A stretch of 34,444 nucleotides of DNA from Psilocybe azurescens (GCA_023853785.1 JAJIRX010000200.1:1-34444), one strand, 5' to 3'. Shown: positions 11,884-23,511, numbered from the stretch's first letter. Program-made: numbers and translations. Notes: generated from the letters alone by a model not told the origin.

Positions 11884-13235
11884 ATGCTTGGTTCTATCTC
11901 CACCTCTTGCTTGAAGACCTCTGCTACAAGAAGTCTTAAAGTACTCACCACTCGATCTCAGAAGCGAAACTGGACAACACTGACAAGGACATCGGATGCG
12001 CTTACGATACACGCTCTGAAAGATACCTCGTTTCCCTATGTGTGGTTGCGCGACTCGTGCCAGTCTTCAGAATGTATACACCCTACGAGCAAACAGAAAC
12101 TCCATCGATCGTCTGATGTCCCGTTGAACATCGCTCCCGTCGCGGATCCCGAGGGTGTGAAGGTGACTCCGAGAGGGATTGACATCACTTGGGCGGACGG
12201 GCATAAGTCGACTTTCGAGCATACGTTCCTTCAGCGGCACGCATCGTCTTCGAAACTAGATGCGTGGCACTATGATCAGCATTTAGCGGAGCACTCCTGG
12301 ACGAACAGTTCGATATCGGCGGTTCGTGATCTGTTTATTCCGTATGAGAAGGTCCAGACAGACGCGGGTCTTGTGGATGCTATCACCCAGCTGGCGAAGT
12401 ACGGGGTGTTGTTTCTGTCTGGGGTGCCTAATCGAGAGACGTCGGATGCCCAATGCGAGCTTCGTAGACTTTCTGAACGGTTTGGAGAGATCCGACCGAC
12501 GTTTTATGGTGCTATGTGGGATGTGGTGAATCTGAGCAATAATAGTCGGAATATTGCGTATACCAATCTAGATCTTGGGTTGCACATGGATCTTCTGTGA
12601 GTCTTCTGTGCTCTTTTTGTGGGTCGAAGGACGTGAACGTAATTAATGTATGTTTGATTTGGGCAGCTATTTCCAACATCCACCGCGGTACCAGATCCTT
12701 CATTGCCTGAGAAATCAGGTCATCGGCGGAACATCGATATTCGTCGACGCTCTACACGCGGCTCGCGTTCTCCGCGAAAGATATCCGGCAGACTTCGATA
12801 TCCTGACGAAGACACCAGTTTCTTTCCACTACGTCAACGACGGACATCACTTGCATCGGGAACATTTCACGATCGAGCTCATTCAAAAGTCGCAATCGGA
12901 GAGCGAGATATCCCACATCAACTACTCACCCCCATTCCAAGCGCCACTTCCCTAAATACACCAAAGGAATTTTACCCTGCGCTCGCTCGTTTTGCGGAGT
13001 TGTTGAACGATCCGAAGAATACGTTTGAGTATACGCTGCGGGAGGGTGATGCGGTGATGTTTGATAACCGACGCGTTTTGCATGCGCGCACTGCGTTTAA
13101 GGATAAGGAAGGATCGGGGAGATAAAGGACGGAGAACCGAACAGGTGGTTGAAGGGGTGTTATTTGGAGGCAGATCCGCTGGTAGATCGTGTGAGAGTCT
13201 TGAGGAAGAAGCTAGAGCAGGGAACGGTCGAGTGA
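11884..13235 (+). CDS. Gamma-butyrobetaine dioxygenase-like 2-oxoglutarate/Fe(II) oxygenase (about 427 aa, two exons)
   Basis: Family reaction: hydroxylation of gamma-butyrobetaine (last step of carnitine synthesis), or of trimethyllysine in the close relative TMLH. Exons 11884-12596 and 12667-13235. The N-terminus is basic and Ser/Thr-rich without acidic residues for about 35 aa, suggesting a mitochondrial presequence. WLRDSC (54-59) with C64 and H66 resembles the small zinc-binding N-terminal domain. The Fe ligands are visible as LHMDLL (H234, D236) and the distal His in RVLHARTAF (about H377) with Arg two residues on. EPNRWLKGCYLEAD near the end is typical. Two frame breaks fall in runs: CCC 12950-12952 and GGGG 13116-13119, each apparently one base short. 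The end at TGA 13233-13235 is preferred; a last intron starting near 13230 is possible. It converges on the F-box gene that follows, 146 bp away. Confidence 0.88.
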
Positions 13236-13381
13236 GGTATGTCCTAACTATAACGTCAAGTCGATTGGATGACCTAATGTCTTTTCTAGTATGTGAAGTG
13301 GGAATATCGGAAGGAATATACCAATCATAGATTGGAGTGTATATCATATTTTATCATCTTCTATTGACATATTTTAAAGGC

Positions 13382-14889
13382 TCATGAGTCCTCGTCTCCA
13401 GAATCCACAAGGGGGAGGTCGAATATTATCTTCAGCCCTTCTTCCATTTCCTTTCGAAGAGGATCCAAAATTTGAGATGTGGATATGGAAGGGTCGAATC
13501 GCAAAGTCTCGAGCCTAGCGAAGCGTTCACGCGAACGATCCCTCTTATATTCGCGCATGGGGATGCCGTCGTTCCATCTCTTTATGACGACGGTGACCAA
13601 CTTCTCGAGATCGGTCTCCTCGGTGTTCAGGGGTAGCTGATAGCGAAGCTCGCGAAGGCTAGGTAGAAATGTCGATGACTTCGTGGGCTCGACAGTTAGG
13701 CCAGTCACATTCGCATCCTCGGACAGAGGTTCGTCCTTTGAGACCTGAGACTCTTCAGAATCGAACATTTTGAGAAAGCAGCGAAACACCTGCGTATCGT
13801 CACGGACGTAGAGGTACTGAATCTCCAGAGACGTTACCGTATCCAACTCTTTCAGGAGATCGCGTAGGTCATCGCGATTTAAGCTGTCTCCCGTCGCGAT
13901 GGTAAAGCTTTGCAGAGAGCTTTGTGTCCGTCCTAGGAACGTTGACATGGCATCTAGGTCAAGATGATCGTTCCACTCTGATATCTCCAAGTCCTCCAAT
14001 TGATGCGCGATACCAAAGTGGGGCAGAAGTGCAGATGAATGACAATCCCGGAGCTTTAAAAACCGGAGAAAAGGCAAGGAGAAGTGCAGAATAGGAAGCG
14101 AGTCGGGAGTGCCGTACGTATTGCCGAGCTCACAATATTGCAGATTCGGCGCGGCTTGCAACGTGTATACGAGGTCGGCTGTCGACACGAAGCTTGCAAC
14201 TAGTCGGGTGAGGCTCTGGCAGTCCACCCCTTTCGGGGAAATTCTTTTAACTCGAGAGAGCGTAGGCTTGGGGAGCTCTCTAGAAACTCGAGAGGGACGT
14301 CGACGCTGTTAAGTGCACGTATTGATGCGGAACGGAGCAGTGGGACTCGCAGACAGGCAGCGCTCAGAACCCCTTTCGAAGGTTTTGGAAGAAATATGTC
14401 TATGTTCTCCCATCTGTCAGAGTGTTCCACCAGGAGCGAGAATAGTCCTCGAAGGAAATCGGTTCCTCTCCAGAGTCCCTCCCCGTCATGCATCTCCAGG
14501 TAGATTGACAGGGGACAGTCCGCCGACCTCGCAACCCATTCCTGCAGAAGTATGAGCTGTTGCTCATATTTTTGCAAGCTTAGCGGTATGTGGATAGCAT
14601 TCCAGAGAAGAGGGCACGTCCACGCAATCCTTCGCCATTCTTTACAGATTTTGCCAAGAAACAAGGGGTACACTATCGATGTCTTCCGACTTGAATTAGG
14701 AGAAGTCCTCGGAAGGATTGTGCGGTCGCAGACGTTGAGGAATATCTCTGTGATGATTTCAGTTGGGAGGTGTGACAGTGGACGCTTGCTTTGAGTCTGA
14801 TGGCCAGCATCAGACAAACCTGTTTGGTGCTCTAGGACCATACTAAGGGTGGTGGTGCAGTACACCCTCGCCCGCTGCTTGAGGGTCAT
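13382..14889 (-). CDS. F-box/LRR-like protein (about 502 aa, one single-base frame break)
   Basis: Read on the minus strand, the F-box core LSHLPTEIITEIFLNVC is followed by LFLGKICKEWRRIAW, a Trp-containing LLWNAIHIPLSL segment, HSDRWENIDIFLP and a C-terminal set of leucine-rich stretches such as LRFLKLRDCHSS and LQSFTIATGD, ending in an acidic tail. The two open segments meet at the run 14227-14230 (CCCC on +, GGGG on -), which seems one base short; five would join PRKG to VDCQSLTRL in one frame. The open frame begins at a GTG at 14949, so the first in-frame ATG (14889) is taken as start; a second is at 14841. A probable SCF substrate adaptor of unknown target. It belongs to the same subfamily as the loci at 15.3-16.6 and 17.2-18.8 kb. 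Confidence 0.8.
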
Positions 14890-15336
14890 TCCGAGGCGGA
14901 GATCCAAGATAGGCGGCTGTCGGACGTACCAGGCGCTTGACACGTCCACGTGACGAGTAATTTTCTTTCTGACGCGCTGATTCTTGAAAAGAAAGAAAAC
15001 TGTTTCTTTTCTAGATTCTTAGATATGTCCAGTGAAGATTCTGTCATACAGGAAGCATATAAAACGACGGATGCAACCCAAAGAGGCATTGAGCCCTTGA
15101 AAGTGACTGGGGCCTGAGCAGACTTGTGCTTACGTGTATGCTATTTTCTCGCCCAAGACAGGAGTCTGACTCTCAATTTGTTGAATGACCAACAACCACA
15201 TGCTCCAGCGCATACTTGACTACTATTGAACCATCTATTCGCATATATTATTATTGTGATTTTTTACGATACCTATCCGCAGAGCTCCAGTTTGTTTCAT
15301 TCATTTAGCCCTAAAATTCCATCGAGGAAGACGATT

Positions 15337-16645
15337 ATGGTCAATAGCGAAACTGAGTCAGTGACTCCCGAATCGGACACCAACCATGACATCTGCGCAC
15401 TTGAGACGGGAAACTGTTCAAAAAGAGATGTTGGATCATGAAGCAAAAGTCAATGCGGCGGAACACACATAGGAGGAGCTTAGAGAGGAAGGCCGCGAAC
15501 TCAACACACGATGGAATGAATCATCTTCATTCCTCGCCATTCCACATAATATCGTAGCGGAATTATTCGAGTTATCTTGTGATCTGTTCTAATATATAGA
15601 TCTTCTGTGTTTGACGACACAATTCATTATTGGAAGAACGTGCAAACCGTGGAGACAAATCATTTGGTCTGCACCGCGATTGTGTCAGAAAATAAAGGTT
15701 GGCCCTGGTCAAGAACAGAAAATCCAGCATTTACACGAATGGCTTGGAAGATCGGGTAGCCACTCTCTAGACTTGAAGACCATATTGTACCGGGATGCAG
15801 CTTCAATGAATTGAAAACCTCCGCCGGAGATCTTCAATATCCTCCTGCAAACTTGCCGTCAGTGGAGAAAGGTTCACTCCGTGGGAGAAGCATGCTATGG
15901 GTTTATCGCGGCCGTCATTAACAGCGAACAAACCATCGAATTTCCGCAATTAATATTCCTCACTATCGACGAACCAAATGATCTTTCACAAATTGGCCAT
16001 TCAACTTCCCTCCTAATTTGGACCACTTCTCCTTTTCCGTTTCCAGGACACTGGAAACTCCAGACATCTCCATAAATTGGACAAATTTGACTTACCTTAC
16101 TGTAGCATGCTCAATCGAATACTGCCTAACTGTTGTACGACTCTGTCATTTGTTGGTTGACCTGACGTACGATTGTTCCGACTTAACGGGAGAAGCCGAC
16201 ACAGATTCTGGTCTCGCACAAAATCCCCATTGTCTACCATTACTGGCGAAGATCACCTTTAAAGGAAAGGAATATTCGATCAGCCACCTAATTCGTAATA
16301 TCACCGCACCCAGTCTGGAGAAAATTTCTCTTTTTCTTGGCCTAAGTCGTTTTGCAACACAATTTTGGGGGCTAATGTCCAACTGCAAGATCTCGGATGT
16401 CTTTCTTTACACCAGTATCTCACCATCGATTCTGCGGGACGGAGAATTTGTCGCTAACGCCTTACCGTCCATCCGGAAAATCAATCTTACATCGGATTCC
16501 CCTATCAAACCTCGTCGTCGACCTTTCCAACCTTGAAACCCGTTCATCAAACGAGAATGCAGCACACATAGGTGCCCCTAATCTCTCGCTTTTCAGGTAT
16601 AGGGAAGAAATGTCCTTTGACTTTCGATCCCTTTTGTGCATGGTA
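15337..16645 (+). pseudogene. Decayed F-box/LRR-like gene
   Basis: It starts with an ATG at 15337 (MVNSETESVTPESD), then shifts frame into a charged helix ending GRELNTRWNESS with an internal TAG. This is the leader that commonly precedes the F-box in this family. The degenerate box (FLAIPHNIVAELFELSC) is followed by TAA near 15590. Later pieces in different frames include GRTCKPWRQIIWSAPRL (the counterpart of GKICKEWR..AW in its neighbours) and a long leucine-rich part at 16018-16536, with a last piece to about 16645. Multiple stops and frame changes, several not at base runs, make this a genuine relic. Confidence 0.78.
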
Positions 16646-17171
16646 TAATTATGGCGGGATTTCATGAAAACAACCAATTTCACATCTGGCGGCCGCTCGT
16701 CTCTCAACTCAAGTACAGCTATAACTGTTCGTGAAACATTTTGCATGATTATAGACTATACTAATGATTCTTGGTTTTAAAATATGAAACCTAACAAAGC
16801 CCACGACTTCTATAACGACCTACATTCCACATTGCCAGCAAATATCTCCGTCCTTTTGGAAAATGTATGATAGAATATGATTTCTTTTTATTTGATGCCA
16901 AATGTGCTGCTAAGCGATTATACTTCAGCACCTTGGAATAGAAAACATAGGTCCACATTGATCATCCCAGTGTTCAGTATAAGCCTTGCAGCATGACTCA
17001 ATCAGCAGCAAGTAGCGAAGAGCTAGGACGTCAAGTGCCCAAATTGTGATTATACAGCCGAATGCGGCTCCGATGACATAGAGTGGAGTCAAACTGCGCA
17101 ATCTTATAGCTTCTAGGTACCGGTCTGAATAGCCTAGCCTTAATAGCCAGTTTCTTAGCAACATTGTCGAC
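16646..17171. other. spacer between F-box loci
   Basis: Nothing supported on the plus strand. A minus-strand open stretch (17260-16925) has one hydrophobic segment but overlaps the F-box gene start and lacks other support. Presumed promoter of the next gene. Confidence 0.35.
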
Positions 17172-18628
17172 ATGTTTTCAACAGAGCGGCCACCATCGAG
17201 ATTATCGCAAAAGACTCTGCCACTTTCTGTCATCCAACGTATATTCATTTCATTCAACACACCCTGTTATCGACATCCACACGACAAATGCAGGCGTTTG
17301 AGCTGCCGCAATTCCTCTCCACTTTTTCTCGGAAAAATCTGCAAGGAATGGAGAGATATAGCATGGAAGTTACCCATTATATGGAGGTGGATCGACATAC
17401 CAGTGTCTCCAAAGATTTCCGACATACAACTTCAGTTAGTGGAGGAATGGTTACATCGCACGGGAGAGGAGCCCTTGTCAATTGTAGTTCACCCCGCGCC
17501 CAGTCGTTCTATGAAAGTATACGGAGAACTTTCACCACAAACACCGGGGGTCTTTAAATTGATCGTTGATCATTCGATTCGATGGAAGACGCTCGACATA
17601 ATCTCTACCGAACAATATACGGAAATTCTTAACACTGCCCGCGGAAGAACTCCCATCTTGGAATCGGTTTATATCCATTCAACTGGAATGCAACTCCAAA
17701 AGGCTCCTCTGAAATTTTTAGAGGATGCTCCAAATCTGCGTAGCCTTCATTGCGTCGGTATTAAAAGCATCGTGGTGAACACCAACCCTTGGATGAACCT
17801 TGTCTCTTTCACAAGCGAAACTAGCAGCGACACCATCCTTCCATTTCTTTTCAGTTATGCGCCGAATCTGCAACACCTCAGAATACAGGCTACGTCTTTT
17901 CAGAACCCGGGACCCCGAGCTCTTCTACGAACGCCAGAAACAGTCAAGATGCTTCAAGCTCGGACAAGACTTTTATTCTTCCGCCACGCCTGGTATCGTT
18001 GGTCATAAAAGGCTGGCATACCAGTCAATATATAAGGCGACTGGAAGCGCCTTCGAGTCTTCAGCGATTGAGCATTATCCAACAAGGAAAGGAGGGCTTG
18101 ATCCAATACTCGTTTACGCCAGTCGCGAACTTCATAGCACGAGCCAAGTGCAATCTGCTCTCATTCGGCATATCCACTGAAGTCCTACCAATAGATGTAG
18201 AGAGCCTGCACCATCTCTTCTCGAAGCTGGATTCCGTTACTCGCCTTTACGTCGATTTAAAGACCACTTCGAACTATAAGGCTATGATGCATCAGATCCC
18301 ACAAATGCTCGACCCTATCCCTGACCCCTCTCTTTCCGTTAACCCCAATGTAAATGGTGTCGCCCTGCCTAGTCTGCAGGTCCTTTATTACTCTCTCATC
18401 GATTCCGGGGTAAAATCTCAGCACATAATCGACATGATCAAACATCGCTGCAAAGGGCAAGACGATCTGAACGGCGTAGAGATAACTCCTGGGCAGTGTG
18501 CAAAGCTCAAAGTCGTGCGATTCAACAAGACAAATCCTAAGGTCCTTCTCGAGTACTTCCAAGAGGAAATTGCCAAAGGCTTAGAGGTTACTTATGACTT
18601 ACCGTACAAAGGGGAGCCATTCGAATAA
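17172..18628 (+). CDS. F-box/LRR-like protein (about 485 aa, one single-base frame break)
   Basis: ATG at 17172. A degenerate F-box (LPLSVIQRIFISF) is followed by LFLGKICKEWRDIAWKLPIIW, then HSIRWKTLDII, FLEDAPNLRSLHC and further leucine-rich stretches, and it ends ...EEIAKGLEVTYDLPY before TAA 18626. The two frames join at CCCGGG 17906-17911, where one extra G or C gives a single open reading frame of 486 codons. The product is a likely SCF-type substrate adaptor; target unknown. Its sequence is close in layout to the minus-strand locus at 13.4-14.9 kb and the relic at 15.3 kb, so this is one local duplication cluster. A second copy of its C-terminal module follows in the same frame after the stop. 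Confidence 0.8.
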
Positions 18629-18793
18629 TTGATCAAAGGTCGTCTACGTCGACGAGGGCCCAAACCATTTGCGAAGCTCAGGGTTGTGCGCTTCAATCAG
18701 TCAAATCGAGAAATGATACTGGAGGCGCTACCTGAAGAAATTGCCGAGGGATTGGAAGTGCTCCATGACATGCCGGTAATAGGCCTTTATTAA
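18629..18793 (+). pseudogene. In-frame second copy of the F-box protein's C-terminal module
   Basis: Directly after the TAA of the preceding gene, 54 more codons stay open in the same frame to TAA 18791-18793. They contain FAKLRVVRFNQSN and EEIAEGLEVLHDMP, parallel to CAKLKVVRFNKTN and EEIAKGLEVTYDLP just upstream. This is most simply the tail of a second F-box copy left by unequal recombination or deletion. Stop-codon readthrough would add the module but the stop context gives no special support for that. Confidence 0.7.
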
Positions 18794-18926
18794 AAATACA
18801 TGCATTGTTTCCAATCCGCGTCAGCTAAAATGAAGGGATAAAATATGTGATTGCTACAACAGCATCAAGCTTGCCGCTGGTCGAGAGACCAAGAAAGAAG
18901 GAACTAAAAACCTTGTCGTGTTGATA

Positions 18927-19761
18927 TCAAATGGGTAAATCAGATGAAGAAACAGGGATTGTCGTGGTTGGAGGGGTCGTAATAGGAGGGGGTCGTTCCG
19001 CCCTCCGCTCACCAAAGCCTCTGTTCTCTGATTTGTTTTCAGGATTCGGGATAGAGTTCGAGGGTCCGCGGGGTTCGCGCACAACAGACGTGGCTTGGTT
19101 AGGAGGCGGAGTTGGAGAAGCGGTTTTCTTCAGCGCAGAATTCTTCATCTTATCCTGTGCGTCTGACGAAGCTCCAGTGGAAACGCCAAATATCCGCTCA
19201 CGAGCAGCTTGATACCTTGCCTCACGTGCTTCGAAAGTTTCCCCAGTTGACGCAAGATTCGCTGATGGATTTGGGGATACCGATGGTGATGGGCGCTTGA
19301 GGATGCGCATGGCTGGCGGCTGGTGTAGAGGCAGGCTCGCGGTTGCCGAAGCAGATGAAGCACCCCTAGAGATAACTAGTGCAGGCATAGGATGATGCAC
19401 CTTGGTATTTCTATCAAATATTTGAACATAATAAGCCCGAGTGCACGCCGATTAATCAAAGTTCGTGATACTCACGCGTCTTCCCAGATTTGTTTATTCT
19501 GAGTGTCCACTGATCGACCAATTTGATCCTCCTCCTCGTCATCCATCTCCCAGTCATCGCGTACCACAGCAGACGTGGGTATCTTGGATCTTATACCACT
19601 TGTCGATCCAGAAGCTGATGTTGGCGCGGTGACGCGATCCTAGAAACACGGGTCTTTATCAACGCAGAAACAAGGGAAAACGATGCCGTATAACCACCCA
19701 CTGGTTCATCACCCCAGGTATCCATGACGCTAGACATATCGCTGGACAGCGCTGAGCACAT
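18927..19761 (-). CDS. SUZ-domain (SZRD1-like) RNA-binding protein, about 235 aa, three exons
   Basis: Exons on the minus strand: 19761-19702, 19639-19476, 19410-18927; 708 nt in phase, no frame break. The N-terminus has MDTWGDEP and an acidic patch DDWEMDDEEEDQ, as in SZRD1-type proteins, which begin with a short Trp/acidic region. MRILKRPSPSV at about 109-119 and FEAREARYQAARERIFG at about 134-150 form a classic SUZ domain, which binds RNA in vitro in other members. The C-terminal VVREPRGP followed by GFGERR resembles the SUZ-C motif. The middle and tail are Pro/Ser-rich and probably disordered. In-frame ATGs at 19761, 19737 and 19725 are all possible starts. It is divergent from the DUG1-like gene. 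Confidence 0.88.
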
Positions 19762-19956
19762 CAACTCTAATCTGTGGACAAACGTATGCGCACCTTAAAT
19801 AGTACTGCGAAAACAAGGTAGAGGGAAGGAAAGAGGCTGGATGCTGACATAATTATTGCAGCACTAATTTTGTCCCCCGGCTCTTGTGCACATTATCTAA
19901 TCGCACACTCTCTTCCTCCCCCCTCACAACATCCAAACCCAGAGTTCTTTAACACA
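19762..19956. promoter_or_regulatory. Short divergent promoter region (SUZ gene / DUG1-like gene)
   Basis: Only 195 bp separate the two start codons, so both promoters must lie here or overlap the leaders. A pyrimidine-rich stretch with runs of C lies at about 19905-19930, just upstream of the DUG1-like ATG. No clear TATA box was seen, which fits housekeeping expression. Confidence 0.6.
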
Positions 19957-21847
19957 ATGCCAGCACCAACACAGTTCTTGAAATATATTGACAGTAATAC
20001 AGATGCTTTTATCAAGCGTCTAGGCGATGCAGTCGCCATTCCCTCGTAAATATCACATTGCTTGAAATTGGCTTTCTAACTACAATGTGAATTAGAATCT
20101 CTAGTGATCCCACCCATCGTAAAGATGTCTTCGCGATGGCCGACTGGCTGAATGAACAGCTCAAACAGCTTGGTGTCGACACTAAACTAGTTGATCTCGG
20201 CCGGCACATTATGGATGGTGAGGATCTCCCTCTGCCACCTGCAATTCTAGGTCGTATTGGAAACGACAGCGCCAAAAAGACGGTGCTCATCTATGGTCAT
20301 TTTGACGTTCAACCTGTAGGTTAAAGCTCAATGATTTGAGATACCCACTTATCTTGATGTAATGATCAATCTAGGCAGAAAAATCGGATGGCTGGAACAC
20401 TGAACCTTTCACACTGGTCGTCAACAAGGAAACAGGCCAACTTATCGGCCGTGGCAGCACAGACGATAAGGGTCCCATCCTAGGATGGCTTAACGTCCTA
20501 CAATATCACCACGAGAACAAACTCCCTCTCCCAGTCAACCTAGTGCTTTGCTTCGAAGGCATGGAAGAAAGTGGAAGTGAAGGTCTTGACGACCTCGTGC
20601 GCCGCGAATCCGAGAAGGGTGGATATTTCGACGGTGTGGACTGCGTCTGCATTGTACGTGATTATCCCAAATTTAATATGGCGCCTGTTGACCCTGATCA
20701 AATGATTAGTCTGATAACTACTGGCTCAATACACGAACCCCGGTATTGACTTACGGTCTGCGTGGATTATCATACTACAAAGTTACAGTCTCGGGCCCTG
20801 GACGGGACCTCCACTCTGGTGTTTTCGGACGCACGGTTCATGAACCCATGACTGATCTTATCAGTCTACTGGGAACGCTCGTGACTCCCCAAGGTGACAT
20901 TCTCATCAAAGGCGTCGACGAGATGGTGGCTCCCCCAGATGAAGAGGAGAGGTGAGTGAAAGTCTTATGTTCCACTTGACTGATGTCAATTGACCCATGG
21001 CGACTTTTAGGAAGATTTATGCAAACCTCGACTATTCCATCGCTGACGTTGAAGAAGCAGCTGGAGCATCCATCGCACTTTCGTCAGATAAAGTTGCTGT
21101 GCTTATGGGACGCATGCGGTCTCCAAGTTTGTCCATCCACGGTATCGAAGGCGCTTTCAGCGCTGCAGGTGCAAAGACGGTCATCCCTGCCAAGGTCTCC
21201 GGAAGGTTTAGCATTCGGTAGGTACTTCACAAAACCAAAAGTATAGCATGTTTGACGTCAAATTTCGCAGTCTTGTGCCCCCCTCAGACACCAGAAAAAT
21301 CAAACCTTTGGTGGTCAATCACCTCCAAAAGGCGTTCGCCACACTCGGAAGCAAGAACAAACTGACCGTCGAAGAGTTGCACGGAGGAAAACCATGGGTC
21401 GCTGACCATCGTCACTGGAATTTCGAAGCCGCCAAGAAGGCCACAAAGGTTTGTTCACGACGCGTACTAAAGGAAAGATGTGTAGTAATTCTGATATCCT
21501 TGTTCATGACAGGCCGTTTACGGACAAGACCCCGATCTGACTCGTGAAGGCGGTTCTATTCCCGTCACATTGACTTTCGCCGAGTCTCTAGGTGTCAACG
21601 TCTTACTACTTCCCATGGGACGAGGAGACGACGGTGCACAGTAAGCAATCGATTTTTATGCTTTTGCGTTGACTAAACTAATCACCTGTTCCCCAAGCTC
21701 AACGAACGAGAAGCTCGACATATCGAACTTCATCGAAGGAGTAAGTACCGTTTTGTTGTAAGCTGCTGCACAGATCATTAATTTTCGGTTTCTTAGTCCA
21801 AACTCCTTGGCACATACCTTTACGAGTTGGCTGATATTCAGAAGTAA
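19957..21847 (+). CDS. DUG1: DUG1/CNDP2-like M20 metallodipeptidase (478 aa, nine exons)
   Basis: Cytosolic di-zinc (or Mn) dipeptidase that cleaves Cys-Gly and similar dipeptides in glutathione turnover (DUG pathway in yeast). Exons: 19957-20045, 20096-20315, 20375-20653, 20710-20951, 21011-21217, 21271-21448, 21513-21640, 21698-21740, 21797-21847; 1437 nt, all phases consistent, no frame break. Active-site features in order: YGHFDVQP (H98 metal, D100), [10 protein letters not shown] (D133 metal bridge), [12 protein letters not shown] (E167 general base, E168 metal), SDNYW (D198 metal), GRDLHSG of the lid/dimer domain, and DDGAHSTNEK (H448 metal). Length equals the usual 475-481 aa. It is the cleanest gene in the window and shows that not every gene here carries a base error. 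Confidence 0.96.
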
Positions 21848-22098
21848 AATGCATTTTTGTTGTCCAAGAAGGATGGCATGTGAAGAGGAAGCAATGTAAC
21901 GTGGCGGATCGGAGGGAGTTGCTTGAATAGCCAAATGTACTTGTATGTATCATACGAGCTTGATGTACTGATATCGAATGAGCGAGGTCGGGCTTTCGAG
22001 GTCGGGCATGCAATGCTGTGGTTGGTGGGCCCATATAGGTGTTCGTACAACACATGAATGGCCATCGACAATTAACCCCACAAACTCAGTCTTTATTT

Positions 22099-23511
22099 CT
22101 ATCGAGTTCGAGATTCAGGAGATGGAGGCTCGATCAGCAACGACAGGCCGGACACCACTTCCTCCTTCCAAACGGCGGGTGACTTGCCAGCGAGAATTTT
22201 GGATGGGAAGTCTTCTGCTGTCCCTTCTTCTGAGGCCTGCCGGTCGTCAGATTCTGCAGCCTGAGCATTATCGATGTGTTTGGCTTGGTGTTTGGAAGTA
22301 GACTTCGCCGTGGAGAATGTCGACGCTAACGAGAATCCCCTTGATGCAGCCGTGGCTGCAGCAAGGTCGGCCTGCCTGGAGTGAGCTTTTGAAGGTTTAC
22401 GAGGCGCATTTTACTGAGTAGATCGCGGTCGACTGGGGCATCTTTGTTCCCGTGTTTCAAGTTATCTGTATATGACGGGGCAGAAACCGAATGACCGTCA
22501 GAACAATGTCCGATATATGATAGACAACATAAGACGAACCTGAATTATGACGTGTCGAGGATTGATCTTGCCTGGACCTTTCTTCCTTCATAAGAGAATC
22601 ATTAAGCCATTTGTTCTCCAATTCAATGGCCTTTCTGTTCAGGTTCATAAGTAATAATCGCAGAAGGTCGATAAGCTCGGAATATGGCTTGTGATAGAGT
22701 TGAGTGGTAGGGTAAAACATATACGCCCAGCCTAGATATACTCATGTTGAAAACCGCTAACTTGAGAACGAGCCGAAATTGCACACCTTGCATGGCCCAC
22801 TTTCTACCACCATCATCCATGTTAATGCCGATCTTTCCAGCTTCTCGATCAAAATAGGCACCCTTCGTTACTATCAGGTTGATAGCTGCTCTAAGGCGCG
22901 TCTCGAGGTGTTTTCGTTGATGCCGGAATTGACCCATCCTTGCTTTGGATGTGGCTACATGCAAAGACATCGGCACGCGTCGCTGGGTTTTCTTCAACAT
23001 GAGACCAAGAACCGGGCTGCACGGCGTAATCTTGTGCGAAGGAAGGAGAACGTTATTGTAGTCGTGCATTGGATACAATTGCTCGCCCGGCTTGAATTTC
23101 GAGTTCCTTATGTTCGGCGTGTTTAATCGGGGGTTACAGGTTATTCCGGCTTCTTGGGCCATCTCAACCCGCTCTCTCCAACTCAAAACGGGTATCGCAG
23201 GGAACTGCCTCTCCTCTCTAAGTAGAAGCCCCAGCGGCATCATCTTTATCCCCAGGTCATCTCTCCGAATGCTGGGAAAGACGGCTTTTTGAGAGGTGCT
23301 GCTGGATGATTTGGATCGATGAGTAGATCTGATTTGTAGACCTGCAATGTGAAGAATGGATCCAGAGATCCTGGTGTCTGATTTCGCCACTATAACGTCG
23401 AATGTGAGCCCTTTCCATAGTTCATCGACGAAATATATTGCTCACTTGGACGGAAGCGACTTTGGTCGACCTTGGTAGACGTGAGATTTCAGGACACCTC
23501 AATCGTGACAT
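22099..23511 (-). CDS. Conserved-looking protein of unknown function, possibly mitochondrial (about 409 aa, four exons)
   Basis: I do not recognise the family. Exons on minus: 23511-23446, 23389-22787, 22731-22540, 22465-22099. The first 22 residues (MSRLRCPEISRLPRSTKVAS) are Arg-rich and nearly free of acidic residues, like a mitochondrial presequence. The central part has many basic residues (KKTQRRVPM, RQHLETRL-type helix, AAINLIVTKGAYFD), then GWAYMFYPTTQLYHKPYSEL just after the second intron, where the splice restores a smooth frame. The C-terminus is Ala/Ser-rich and ends EPPSPESRTR before TAG 22099-22101. Two runs seem one base short: CCCC at 23250-23253 and TTTT at 22409-22412 (+ strand). 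It could be a mitochondrial ribosome or RNA-metabolism factor, but that is only a guess from basic content and presequence. Confidence 0.68.

Noticed and set aside
16925..17260. Minus-strand open frame with a hydrophobic segment, possible small membrane protein
   Set aside because: It overlaps the start of the F-box gene on the other strand, has no splice partner or repeated copy, and the hydrophobic stretch alone is weak evidence.
21656..22071. Minus-strand frames overlapping the end of the DUG1-like gene
   Set aside because: They run over confirmed exons and introns of the plus-strand gene and lack protein-like features.
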